Position numbers and translations under genes: made by a program. A DNA stretch of 36,184 nt. Source: a virus. Below, piece after piece: positions 17,901 through 27,400 of this stretch. The stretch lies in IMG/VR virus record IMGVR_UViG_3300017735_000037, positions 1 to 36,184 of that record; one strand, given 5' to 3'. Within the stretch, counting starts at the first letter, position 1, and each line of letters starts with the position of its first letter. The notes beneath the pieces are model-generated. The model had not been told where the DNA came from. It was given only the letters and a program-made list of their open reading frames with translations, and made no database searches.

Positions 17901-20900
17901 TTGGTGTATACACTACTGCTGAACCGTAAGTTGAAACAGTTGGCATACCAAACGCAGCCAAGCTCTCATCACTGTTTACTGCAATGCTATGTCCAAAGCG
18001 TCCATCTGCAAAACTGTAAATGCCAGGAGTGAATGTATAGTTGTTTACATATTCTTTTGTTTTTTCAAATACTGCCCACTTGTCATTGTAATCATCAATG
18101 AATACTTTGTCATTTAATTTCCAGCCACGTGTCGGATTAAAAGAACTAAGTGTAAGTTCATCTGCAAAACGTATACTGGTAAATTTCATTACTACTGCTT
18201 CACCAGTTACATCAAGTCCTTCAACTTTCTCATCTGTTTCAAAACTTTTTAAGCCAGTTGATCTTAGTATTCTATGTACGCCACTACCTTCTCCAAAACC
18301 TTTGATAACAATAAAGTCATCTGGCTGAAGTGTATGTTGTTCGTCTGTTGTCCATAGTATTGTATCGTTGTTACTTGCTTGTGCAGTTGTTACAACTACC
18401 TTTGTTACATCTAAGTAATACATGTTCCAGTCAAGTGTAAGATCATTAGCAACGTATAAAACGTAACCAGTATCCATACTAGCAAGACTTGAATCTAAGT
18501 TTTGATAAGAAGTAATATTAAACAGTGTAGCGTCAGCATCAGTTAATTTTGCATAACCGGCATACGGCAATGCATCACTAATAATTCCATAATCGTCACT
18601 TAGCGGTATCCACTTGTCAGTTATTGTAGGAGGTGCTTCGTAAAATTTATTTACAAGTAAGTTGTTGACACCTTCTTCTTTTTGTTCTATACTAGGAATA
18701 GTATGAATTACTGAAGGATTACCTTTTGTATCATTTTCTTTAAGTTGTATTTCAACTCTGTTGTTTACATCAGTACCGCCATACTCACCACTGCGTATTG
18801 CCCATTCTTCAAACATATTGATATCTGAAGTTGTGTTATCTAACTTAGCACGGAGTAGTTTGTCAATTGAATTCTTAGTACCCTTCTCACGTATCATACC
18901 TTGATAAAACTTTATCTGTGATGTATCGTTAAGTCCTAAGTTTTCTAAGTAACTTCTTGATTGATAACCAATAACACTCTTACCAAATCTGTCAGCATCA
19001 CTTTCTAAGTTGGATTCATCTAAATCATAAAATGATTCAAAGTTTCCACCTAGTGTGTCCCAGTTAGGTAATAAGCCTAATTTAAAACTATCTGTTGGTG
19101 CCCATTGATTGTAATCAAATGCACTACCACTTGTGTGTTTTTGTACTGCGGTATATAACTTATCATTATATTTTACAATAGCACCTTTAGAGTAATCTGT
19201 ATTTTGTATAAACGGATCTACAGTTCCACGATTTAAAATAAATCCTTGTGCAGTTAAACTTCCGTCCCATCCTTGTGTTCTCCAACCTACTAAACGTAAT
19301 CTGTTTTGTCTGTTGCCTAGTTCTGGTTGATATACAATATCATTAAAGACTGTTGTATTATTTAAAACTAACACATGCTCGTATTGTACTACTTTAAGAT
19401 CTGCGTAATAAATTCCTCCGGCATCTGGTGCTGGCTCTAATTCAAAACTGCCGTCTTCTCTTTTTGTTTTATAACTATCTATTGTTAAACTATCAAAGTT
19501 TTGATTTAGTACTGACTTGCTACTTCCTAAGTCAGTAACAAGACTGTCAATCATTCCATCTTCACGATTGAACTGTAAAAAGTTAGCACTAGGACTTATA
19601 CTAATTACTGCACCTACGCCCCAGTTCTGCTTATTCCAATAAGCAAACTCTTTACCACTCATTGCCCAGTTGGCAGTAGTTGTTCCGTTGGCTACTTCTT
19701 CTGTACTGTTATCAAAGTCGTAACCTATTAGCGTTAAGTAACGTCCGTAACTAATTAAGAAATCAAATACTTGTTGCGGATTACTTAGCTCAGTACCATA
19801 TGCAACCTGTTGTGTAAAGTCCTGTGAATCTTTATATTCATAATAACGATCATCTAAAACTGTGTGTGTTTGTACGTTGTTACTTTGTATACTAGGTATA
19901 ACTGTAAAGAAAGGATTAGTATGATCGTAACCATATAACAAGTAACCTGTATCACTTCTTTGTACAATTACTCCACTGTAAGGTGCGTTTATGATAGGTC
20001 CTGTTTTTTGTACATGCAAACTATAGTCTTCATCAGGTATAATAACATTTTCACTAACTGCGTTAGGACTTACTTGCTCAGCAAGTACTTTTAAGAATTT
20101 TTTATCTGTGTAACTGCTTAACTTACATGCTAAATTAATATCCAACTTGTCAACAATATCTTCGAGTATAGTTGTTGATAGTCCTAAAAACTGCATGTAG
20201 TTTCCAACTAATGTTGAATAACCATTTACAATATTACTATCTACAAACGGAATTTTAAAGTCAGCTCTTTGTAATTGTTTGTTAGTATTGATATTAACAA
20301 TATTATTTGTTAGTGTACTTCTACTAATAACATCTGTATCGTATGTCAATCCGAAATACTTTGCAGGCTTCATTAAGCCCATTGCAATTTGACATATAAA
20401 TGGCCATTCACTACTTTTCATCCAGGCTGTCTGTGCAGGCCCAAAATCATTTAGTGTCCAGGAAGCATCATTGTCAAATACAGTTGAACCTTTGGCAAGT
20501 GTTTTCCACGGTGAACGTAATGTTCCGTGTTCATCTACAGGAATCATACTTAGCAAATCAGGACGAGCATAATTTGTGTTTATTGTGTGCGTGTCACTAA
20601 TTCCGTCACTGTAAATCTTACCATCACGTAAGTCTTCCCACAATACTAAGTTTCCACTTGCATACGGAGCCGGACCATAACGTTGTGTCCACCAACTAGG
20701 CATTTCACTATAGCCTAACATCTCCCACGGATGTGTGTCTGGTCGATCAGTATCAAAGTAAAAGTTGTAAATGCCTCTCCAGAAACCAGGAAGCAGTTCA
20801 TCAGTTATTTTGTCATTTAATTTATTATAGTTCCAACTAAATTCATTACCAGTGGAATACTCTTGATTGGTTGTCCAGTCAACTCTATTTTGTATTGCCC

Positions 20901-23900
20901 ACTTTAGAAAGAACTTTGCAATAATATTATTCTTTTCTACTAGTGAGTAACTTGTATCTCTCCAACGTCCAGGCATAACATCATTGATGTCTAACACTTC
21001 TGACTTGTATGTTGCTTTGATGTTATTATAAATTCTATTTTCTAATTCAATTAATATATCATCTAAGTATCCGCCAAATGCACGAGTCTTACTTCCATCA
21101 TGTCCTTGAATCATTTCTACATCATTAAAGTAACTTGTATCAATATATTTTACAGGCTGGTACTTTGGGTATAAGCCTAACTTACTTGGTGTAGGTGGAA
21201 TATAGTTTCCAGCAGTATTTGAATAGTCAACAATTTTAATAACGTCAGTCAATGCTAGTAAGTTTTCTTTAAACTCTACTGCTGCTCTAATACTACTAAA
21301 TGTGTAATCAGTTCCGTGTTGTAGTTGTACATTATTACGATATACTAGTACACTTCTACTACTGTTTGTTTCAGTTGAAAATAAACTTTCAAACTGATAA
21401 CTGGTTTGTCTATCATCAGTAATAGTATATTTTCTAATCTTTTTATTAGTACCATGCCCAACCATATCACTGTGATAAAATGGAAACGTACTGCTTTTTG
21501 TATTGTTAATATTTGCAAGTATCACATCAACTGCGGCAGGAATATCATCAAAGTCTAAGTCTAGTGTATTAGCCGCTTGTATAAATTTTTGTTTAAACTT
21601 GGCATACTCACTTGCATTATACTCAACTGACTTAACAAAATTTAAGTTATTGTCTTGTAAGAATATACTTGGAAAAACCATTCCAGCACTATGATGTAAT
21701 ATGTTACCAGCATGTTCGCTACTGTTAATAATATCTCTTAAGTTACTAGCACCCGGATATACACCGTCAAAGTCTGTAGCAGTTTTTAATGTAGTACCTA
21801 CATGGTTACGCATTTGTCCAAGCGTAATAGTATCAAACTTAGCGTTAAAGGCATTGTTACTTAAATTAACTGGTACTTGGTAATTGCCAAAATCTGTTGC
21901 AGTATTACTTAATACTTCAATAATAATTTGTGTTTTTGCAGTTGGTGCCGTTGTAAATTCAACAACATTTCTACCACCAAATGTTGTTGCTGTCCAACCT
22001 GTTGTTACTTCAACATTATCTTTGTACACTATTACACTAGGACGACTTTCAGTTGATACAATAGGCTCGGCTCCTATATCAAACTGTTTTGCATCGCCTG
22101 ATGCAATGTACATAACTTCTTGATATTGTGTACTATCGTTTATTACTTTTATCCAACCGTCTGTGTATTGATGTGTGCCGTTACTATCTGTGCTACGAAT
22201 AAATCCAGTGTTAATACTTTTAGTTGTACTACCTGATGTTGTAGTATATACAAATGAGTCAGTACTATAATCGTTATTAAAAATAATATCGCCAATGTTA
22301 CTAAAGTTTCTATACTTTAATGCAAATCCTAATTCAGTATCACTTGCACCTGTGCCAACTGCATATGAAAATAGTTTGCTACCTACAAAGTTATTTCCAA
22401 CATATGTAGTTGAATCATTTAAACTTACTCCGTTTGCATCAAAAACATCAAATAATGGTGCTTGGTTCACAAGTGTTTTTAACTGACATAAACTCCATGC
22501 AGTTCCAGTCCACTTGTAACTTTTTCCTTTTTGTTGTATTCCTTGCTTAACTGAAAACCCGGTATCAACTGCAATTATATCTGTAGTACTTTCAACTAAT
22601 CTAATTTCAGTACTACCTGTATTTTGAAAGTTAACAATATTAACTGTGTAAACTTTATTTCTTACTTCTTGATTTGTGTCTGCGGCAAAAACAACTCGCA
22701 TACCTTCAGTTAATAGTACACCGTCAATTCTAAAACTGTTTGTATTTTGTACTATACTTAATGCATCAGTAGTAAAATTGTCAACTAAATCAATTGGCTC
22801 TAAGCCTTGTCGACCGTGATTAAAAAGATTTAAGTTTCTATTAAACTCAATAATAGGTCTGTTTGCTCTACTAACTTGATCTAGTGTTGGAATAGTTTTA
22901 TTATATGTTGCAATAGTATTAACAACTTCTTTGTGGTACCAGTGATTACTTCTGCTCCACGCATTTCTGTCTACACTACCACGTTTGATAGTAACATAGT
23001 CTTTTGTGTCAGTAGTTGCTAGTTCGTAACTTTCGTGGTTACTTTTATCAATTAAAAAGATACCTTCGCCAACTCCATCAACAATAAATGTTTTACTTTG
23101 TTTTGTAGTTGGTAATACAGTTGTATCAAAACTAATATGTAGTCCGTTTGTAAACTGTACACCATTTGGACTTGTGTATGCAGTTTTACCAACAACTTCA
23201 TTGTCAATATCTAGTGTTCTGAAGTCAGGATCAATTAATTTAATAATACCGTATCTTGTAGCATCGGTACTATCTTGATAGTATAGTGTGCTCATCGGTG
23301 CAGTAATTGCCGGTACTACTTGTAAACTGTCTACACTTGGATTTCTATAATATTCTTTTGTGCTATGAAGCGAGCCTTCATTTATTTGTACTTTTTTATC
23401 TACATCAATTGCTTGTATAGGTAGTAATGTAATCTTGCCACTACCGCCAACTTGTATTTGGAAAATACTAAATCTGTTTGCTTTAGGCAATACAGTTGTG
23501 GCATCCCAATTAGCATCATCTTCAGTTGACTGTGTAAAAATTATTGTTTTGTTTTCAAGATATAACTGTCCGTCAACACCGCCAAGTTCCTGTATTTGTG
23601 TAACTGTTTTGCCGTTAATTTGTTTATGTGTTAAATCACTTGCTAAATCAATTGATGCAATATTAACTAATGTTTGTGTAAAAAATTGTTGATCTCTTGA
23701 TTTAGGAACATTGAATGTTACAGTTCCATTACTTTGTCCGTTGTTAGTTACACCAAAAATATCACGTGTACTACGATTAAAACTTATTAAACTTTTGCCT
23801 GTGTTGCCCGGCTCTGTCTGAATCCAAAACTGACTTGTTTGGTCAACAGTAAATGTATAACTACCACCACGTACCAAATATATAGTTGGATTTTTAGTAG

Positions 23901-24414
23901 TGCCGTATGTAGGACTTAGTGTGTAATCTGATAAGCCTGTATGTGTAACTGTGAAGTCTGTGTTAATAGGAACGTCATTTGCACTAACGGCAACAGTTCC
24001 TGGACCGTCTGGTAACCAGTAGTACTCTCCAAAGTTAATTAACTTATCGTAGTCACTGAATCCGCCCCAGTTGTAATATTCTTGTTCAAATAATCTATCG
24101 TGTCTTGTTGCATTACCGCCATTAGCAGAAATGTTAGTAATTAAATCATCATACGTTACAACAAATTCAATCTCGTTATTCTTTTTATAAACTGTACTAG
24201 GCTCTAGTTGAAAGTTTTGTCTGTTAACACCTACTGTACTAATATATGGATCGTCAATACTATAACTAGGTCCACGACGTTTACCAACAAAGCCGTCAAT
24301 ACGCTCTAAGTTCTTACTATTAAGTAACTGGTCTAGTGTAGCATGTAGAAATTTTTCGTTCTTAACTGTTTGTAAAAACTTAGGTAAAAACGAACTGGAT
24401 TTACGTTTGGCCAT
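11908..24414 (-). CDS. Giant baseplate/virion structural protein, 4168 residues, gp7-like position
   Basis: A single uninterrupted frame of 12,507 bases, directly after gp6 with TAATG coupling. In T4 the gene after 6 is 7 (about 1030 residues); this product is four times as long. The N-terminal region (FLPKFLQTVKNEKFLHATLDQL, then a Trp/Tyr-rich stretch NWGGFSDYDKLINFGEYYWL) is a segment I associate with large baseplate proteins of marine T4-like phages. Other parts: beta-domains around residues 785-830 and 1015-1060; a seven-repeat FG-GAP-type propeller at about 2139-2615; an IWWDL segment after it; a long helical/aromatic region about 3000-3200; a Gly-rich repeat near 3265-3330 (SGGGGTGATATAV); a string of short beta-domains from about 3590 to 4000; and a C-terminal block with NERITYW and LSNLRRGT at about 4070-4100. 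No signal or membrane segment is visible. It probably joins wedge and peripheral functions. The wedge role is inferred from position. Confidence 0.75.
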   Translation of the reverse strand: MAKRKSSSFLPKFLQTVKNEKFLHATLDQLLNSKNLERIDGFVGKRRGPSYSIDDPYISTVGVNRQNFQLEPSTVYKKNNEIEFVVTYDDLITNISANGGNATRHDRLFEQEYYNWGGFSDYDKLINFGEYYWLPDGPGTVAVSANDVPINTDFTVTHTGLSDYTLSPTYGTTKNPTIYLVRGGSYTFTVDQTSQFWIQTEPGNTGKSLISFNRSTRDIFGVTNNGQSNGTVTFNVPKSRDQQFFTQTLVNIASIDLASDLTHKQINGKTVTQIQELGGVDGQLYLENKTIIFTQSTEDDANWDATTVLPKANRFSIFQIQVGGSGKITLLPIQAIDVDKKVQINEGSLHSTKEYYRNPSVDSLQVVPAITAPMSTLYYQDSTDATRYGIIKLIDPDFRTLDIDNEVVGKTAYTSPNGVQFTNGLHISFDTTVLPTTKQSKTFIVDGVGEGIFLIDKSNHESYELATTDTKDYVTIKRGSVDRNAWSRSNHWYHKEVVNTIATYNKTIPTLDQVSRANRPIIEFNRNLNLFNHGRQGLEPIDLVDNFTTDALSIVQNTNSFRIDGVLLTEGMRVVFAADTNQEVRNKVYTVNIVNFQNTGSTEIRLVESTTDIIAVDTGFSVKQGIQQKGKSYKWTGTAWSLCQLKTLVNQAPLFDVFDANGVSLNDSTTYVGNNFVGSKLFSYAVGTGASDTELGFALKYRNFSNIGDIIFNNDYSTDSFVYTTTSGSTTKSINTGFIRSTDSNGTHQYTDGWIKVINDSTQYQEVMYIASGDAKQFDIGAEPIVSTESRPSVIVYKDNVEVTTGWTATTFGGRNVVEFTTAPTAKTQIIIEVLSNTATDFGNYQVPVNLSNNAFNAKFDTITLGQMRNHVGTTLKTATDFDGVYPGASNLRDIINSSEHAGNILHHSAGMVFPSIFLQDNNLNFVKSVEYNASEYAKFKQKFIQAANTLDLDFDDIPAAVDVILANINNTKSSTFPFYHSDMVGHGTNKKIRKYTITDDRQTSYQFESLFSTETNSSRSVLVYRNNVQLQHGTDYTFSSIRAAVEFKENLLALTDVIKIVDYSNTAGNYIPPTPSKLGLYPKYQPVKYIDTSYFNDVEMIQGHDGSKTRAFGGYLDDILIELENRIYNNIKATYKSEVLDINDVMPGRWRDTSYSLVEKNNIIAKFFLKWAIQNRVDWTTNQEYSTGNEFSWNYNKLNDKITDELLPGFWRGIYNFYFDTDRPDTHPWEMLGYSEMPSWWTQRYGPAPYASGNLVLWEDLRDGKIYSDGISDTHTINTNYARPDLLSMIPVDEHGTLRSPWKTLAKGSTVFDNDASWTLNDFGPAQTAWMKSSEWPFICQIAMGLMKPAKYFGLTYDTDVISRSTLTNNIVNINTNKQLQRADFKIPFVDSNIVNGYSTLVGNYMQFLGLSTTILEDIVDKLDINLACKLSSYTDKKFLKVLAEQVSPNAVSENVIIPDEDYSLHVQKTGPIINAPYSGVIVQRSDTGYLLYGYDHTNPFFTVIPSIQSNNVQTHTVLDDRYYEYKDSQDFTQQVAYGTELSNPQQVFDFLISYGRYLTLIGYDFDNSTEEVANGTTTANWAMSGKEFAYWNKQNWGVGAVISISPSANFLQFNREDGMIDSLVTDLGSSKSVLNQNFDSLTIDSYKTKREDGSFELEPAPDAGGIYYADLKVVQYEHVLVLNNTTVFNDIVYQPELGNRQNRLRLVGWRTQGWDGSLTAQGFILNRGTVDPFIQNTDYSKGAIVKYNDKLYTAVQKHTSGSAFDYNQWAPTDSFKLGLLPNWDTLGGNFESFYDLDESNLESDADRFGKSVIGYQSRSYLENLGLNDTSQIKFYQGMIREKGTKNSIDKLLRAKLDNTTSDINMFEEWAIRSGEYGGTDVNNRVEIQLKENDTKGNPSVIHTIPSIEQKEEGVNNLLVNKFYEAPPTITDKWIPLSDDYGIISDALPYAGYAKLTDADATLFNITSYQNLDSSLASMDTGYVLYVANDLTLDWNMYYLDVTKVVVTTAQASNNDTILWTTDEQHTLQPDDFIVIKGFGEGSGVHRILRSTGLKSFETDEKVEGLDVTGEAVVMKFTSIRFADELTLSSFNPTRGWKLNDKVFIDDYNDKWAVFEKTKEYVNNYTFTPGIYSFADGRFGHSIAVNSDESLAAFGMPTVSTYGSAVVYTPNVEGKLSESTNLVPTNVTVREFGHSVDVFEETVVVGAPGTNSGQGAVFVYKLNKTTGDYELRLAWSDTSATRLGESVKFSKNGKRLFVGSPGNVSVYILDIEQAVGVTEISQVEDTIVTDGSNKVTSLVPMFAGRNVTLEDVVQIEGVDYTLVNGLMTFTVTPPLSSIVKVNTGLNIIQRKVVTGNGGSDFGSSIDTTTTGDTFVVGAPKEDGAGTQRGAVYIYTADATVDFKTADSELLTTDDSATTTDSGRTGWTLQKTLTASVTGEYSFYGTDVAITHDGLKVFAGSPGLDRFESESGLVSVHKYANNDWSLVHNITQDAQTDLQQFGKSIAVNSDGSVLSIAAPTSIFDSACTFDSNELTIDSKATEFVDRRKRGGNVYVYQAINDSYIQTQKLANTTVEDNDEFGSDLAVVGTTIFVGTPYDDNTYTNSGRVFEYKLNGSVFELSEQESKLVDPKRINRVFSYNKVTNKIINYYDWIDPIKGKIPGLADENIDYKTLWDPAVYAAEGASTWSSKQVGKIWWDLATVKYNYAEQGDWAYRSTFWGTVFPGSTIDVYSWVESNVVPSAYSGDGVVYNENLFVTNTTYTNQSATTKYYFWVRGLRDITENHTVSPYNVAQIIVDPTTYGIKYVAFASASDIVNYNINSDIIDNDTILAVDFDVKKNDQVLHTEWSIIKEGYAEQSLPTNIERKLVDSLVGADTKGNQVPDTNLNITQQHGVQFRPRQSMFVNRFTALKTFVDVVNPILLANPIAISRDISGLLEEDNEPTVNSGEWNQRVENQEQLGFVRLRERPTGWRVLVANDDNVQNLWSIYSKLENNTWTLVKLQSYDVKNQWNYTDWYATGYSATTYINHLVDLKKDLVNLTGVVSGEVVKVDNGGAWELLYYNGEEYTTVGIANGTLQLGTSLYDYTKNRYGFDSEVFDFQLFDQEPQVETRKIIECVLNHILVEDLKIKYNNLIMAIIYYILDEQPYVDWLFKTSFVSVNHNIRALDALPYYRRDNQSYVNDFISEAKPYHTKIREYVLNYDNTEPWDGDVTDFDVASYYDTNLGLYRKPNTNSADDLARLQAGINSPYNANKTFIVKELVIENAGTSYTVPPVITISGGGGTGATATAVIDTGVVTSVTVTNPGTGYTSTPTVTFSDSAGTTAQAYARLSNEQIRTFESTLKFDRIKYTSEVKEWAGETSYNAGDKITHLGEAYTANIDFTSGVTFTSDNLTVIADETFTNAMDRSIAYYQPTSTQPAKQLENLFYGIEYPRNKIIGPTFDQEPGYARGGFDSVPFDNFEVGPEGIKMISGVADTNITASNIAITGAELEAGAFVDFDYVESGYTENQTILTEGLTVAQVLENRFGDSLLGTRPEDIDIIGGKFVDEYNSHSPEEFIPGRVFDSLDMEIYQTPSSLESGTALSPKIDVVKHRANGTDVRFSFMPLDNLYGDNIMIYTAQQGKVQPDEFTLDYSTFEVVFNTAPSNNDIIDIINIGTTGQNMVLDVVYISNGTDTKITLPVKQDLAKQSLVLVNGVKTNHTIADESERGVLTFNTAPPLGAHIHVFVFNLDESVEIAYSHVAQDTFVMNGSLRTFTMDNQPFYDGPTDAKLFVELNENRLRPAVYSYFTGDGTTTTFELTDNADIDHATITASDISIYVNGAANTDWTLDAQVGTDPRTVTFNSAPTSGSKIAIGDNTNAEYTVVGNQLTLDSSLPVTNGTKLNTTTFSNHDTLEITAQTFKGLTASEVTITIGYDGDSYDASNFDSDSIAVINSPLFDLYRTITDVNYIWVTLNGIKLSVSTDYEVSSAGDLVIKKAITTNDIIVVNQFSDKTIKKQIAWRMWKDVLGVTRFTRMIEDATTKIAVALNRSDSEITVDDGTRLADPDLAGNIPGVVFIGNERITYWKKDGNVLSNLRRGTMGTAIAFRHYVGDLVVDSSLRQEIPNPYDNVWYNMTSTTDSLQYHTTQQAKFLTEYAGTIPIVNIAYNQNGRYLNADYVNDNYVQINE
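12500..13640 (-). repeat. Tandem beta-domain repeats in the giant protein
   Basis: From about residue 3590 to 3970, at least four to five segments share a pattern: a hydrophobic strand, a [VI]-[VL]-[NY]-[NG] turn (for example SLVLVNGVKTN, ISIYVNGAANTDW, WVTLNGIKLS), a DY/DW, then V-F-[NT]-AP. Two similar units lie near residues 800 and 1020 (VIVYKDNVEV, VLVYRNNVQL). They are degenerate protein-level repeats, not DNA repeats, and look like small beta-sandwich modules strung as a rod. Confidence 0.6.
16572..18000 (-). repeat. Seven FG-GAP-type propeller repeats in the giant protein
   Basis: Seven repeats of [FLY]G-[SHTE]-[SDV], a short variable stretch, then [VAS]G[APST]P and a [VR]-[VFS]-[VEI]-[YK] strand start near residues 2140, 2193, 2244, 2362, 2443, 2501 and 2580. 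Examples are EFGHSVDVFEETVVVGAPG, DFGSSIDTTTTGDTFVVGAP and EFGSDLAVVGTTIFVGTP. Seven copies match a closed seven-bladed beta-propeller like those of integrin-type FG-GAP proteins. About 80 extra residues lie between repeats three and four. Clear Ca2+ loops (DxDxDG) are not obvious. Confidence 0.8.
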
Positions 24415-27400
24415 TAGTAACCACTACCTCCACTGGATGTTGTCGTAATAGATGATGTTCCGCTTGTTGTTGCTGAACCTGTATATACTTCACCTGTTGC
24501 TTTAATGTTAGAAGCCGTAATAGCATCTATCACTGCAACGTCGTTAACTGTTGCGGCGTTAACAAATATTTCATCATGTTCGCAACTGATTTGATATAAA
24601 CTACCAAATGCTTGTGTTCCACTTGTTGGAACAATCACAACACTATTTAAGTAAGGTGTAAGAGTAGTATGTAAGTAAGCACTTAGCTCACTAAAGAAAA
24701 ATGTTTCACCAAAGTCCCAGTTTTCAACTGCAAAGTATTCATTAAGTGCCATAACTAGTTTTGATTTAATTTCACTGTCACTAATACTGTAACCTGGATT
24801 TTTAACTACTTTAAAACTTGCACGGAGATTAGCATCTGCTTTTAAACCAAACAGTGGCTTAAACTTTGCACTATGCATTACAAGTGCATCACTTAAACTT
24901 TTGTAACCTTCTAATGAGTTGAACTGACTTCTTAAACTATTTACTGTTGGCTCTGCTGGCAAACTAATAGTTGCAGTTGTGTCTTGTACATACTCAACAT
25001 ATGCATCACTGTAGTTTTGTGTCAGTAAGTATATGTCAATGATGTTACCCGGACTTGGGTCAATACGTCTATCGTTTGGTGCATGGTGTGAGTAATGAAA
25101 CTTAATTGCATCACGTCCTACACGCACTTGGTAATCAAGACTTTCAACTGCTAATTTTGTTCCAGTTGAATTGCTTATTACATAAAATTTATCTTCAGTT
25201 ACTGCATACATTACTTGATTTGGTAACAAGTTACTAATTTGTGCATCAATGGCACCTTTTGTTTCATATGTATGATTTACTGTACCGGCTGGCATTGCTA
25301 CATACTTGTCAAAGTTATCATAGTCTGCTTGTCTCTTTAAAAATACAAACTTTCTATCAGCAACTGGTCCAGTTGGATCATCAGTGCCAACTACCATGTC
25401 AAAAATATCTGGATTGTCAATAATGCCGTCATCATCCTGATCAGCAAACGTTATTAAAATCTTTGTGTTGTCATTGTAACCATCAGACTCAGTTACAACA
25501 TTGTAAACGTTCCATTCAAGATCTCTTATAAGAGGAGACGCAGTTACTGGATCTGCATTTACACCTAATACACTAATTGTATCTTTCTTTGTAAGTCCTG
25601 TTACTGGATCATAAACTTTGCTTGTCTTGTCGTGATAGAAACGTGTTTCCTGCTCACTAGTAAAGAAGTATTCAAGTCCTCTATATGTAACTGTGTAAGT
25701 GCTTCCGTCTGTTGTAAACTTAATTAACCAACTAGCATCTTTGTTTGTAGTTGATGTGTCTTCTGAAAAGTCTCTACTAAAAGTATTGCCTGTGCTTATG
25801 TCTCTATTTTCAATAACATACCAAACGTTATCTAAATAATCAAAACCTATTGCAAAGTTTTTATACTGTTTAATGTTTGTAAAAAGTGTACTTTCAAATG
25901 CACCCGGTAAGTCTGACTTAAAGCCAGGTAATATAGTTTGTGCTATTGCAGTTGATGGAATGTTTTCATTTAATCTAATTGCACCAGTTTGTGCAGTTAC
26001 TAGTCCATCAGCGGCACCTATGCCATTGTTATTAATACTAACAATACCGCTATACACATTTTTCATACTTCCATAGTGATTTGGTTCACCGGACATTAAT
26101 GTTCCGTTTTCCATAAAGTGCTTACCTGTCGGCGCCGCAAACTTTAACATGCCACCTACTTTAACAAAACTTCTATTGTTACCTGATGAAGTTCCTATTT
26201 CTAGTACTTCTCCTGCATCGTTAGTAAAGTATCCAGTACTATAGTTGCTACCAAAACTTATACGGTTCCAGTTAACATTACTTCCTGTTAATGCTTTACG
26301 TTCGTAGTTTGCAAAGTAAAAATGTTCCATTTCATTACTACGAAGTAAGGGCTCAACAGTATTTTTAAGTATGTTAAAAATATCGTTATCTGTAACCCAT
26401 GTAAATGTTACATTGTTTAAAAATTCGTTTCTGTATAACGCACCATCGTTAGCATATATGTTTGTACTAGAATACTTTCCAGTTACATCTTTAACATCTA
26501 AGTATCTACTAATACCACTACTTGTTCTGTTAATTGCTTTACTTTTAATAACGTTATTAAAATTAGTTAATGGAAAAATATTATAGTCTTCACCATTAAT
26601 CATTCTGTTTTGTGTGTAATACTGTTGTGGTGCTTTTGATTTAATATCTGCGATTGTATCTCTTGCACTTGCATTATCAATTGTATATTGTAAACTTAGT
26701 CCTACACTTAGTTCTTCAATTGATCCAGTCTTACTAACGTAACTTATATTAAGTTTTAATCCGTTAATATCATTTGGCTTAATACGATATGATCTTCCGT
26801 TACTTGTACGATAGAATGTACGGAAACTACCATTTGGAATATCTGAAAATACTCCATCTCCAAATACTAAATCAACTTGATCATCTGTTCTACTGTTAAC
26901 TGCAAACAAAGAACGTACACTTTCACTTAAACTATTATAGATAACATTGTTACCAGTTATAGCAGGAACCTTAGTCCATTCTGTGCCAGCATCTGCGTTT
27001 GCATCAAGGTTAAACAACCATACATCATCATTGTTAATTCCGTTAACATCAATACTAACAACACGATTTGACAAAGCAGTATTCAACTGAAACTCTGAAG
27101 TTTCAAGTGTTCCTTGCTTGAAGTAAAAGAAAAATCCAGTATTACTTGATCCTGCTCCTTTACCATCTTGTCTGTAAAATGTATTAAATGTATCACCGGG
27201 TCTAGGTGCTGCTTCATAAACATAATCCTTGCCCTGAAATGTACCATTAACAACTTCAAACGTCATACTCTGTCCGGCAACATCTGCAACAAACGGTACA
27301 ACAGGAATTGTATCTGGTATTAAATTAATTTCATATATTTCAGTAGTAATTCCGCTTAGTGTTCCTTTTAAGCCAGGATTACCAAAACTCTGCGAGCTTG

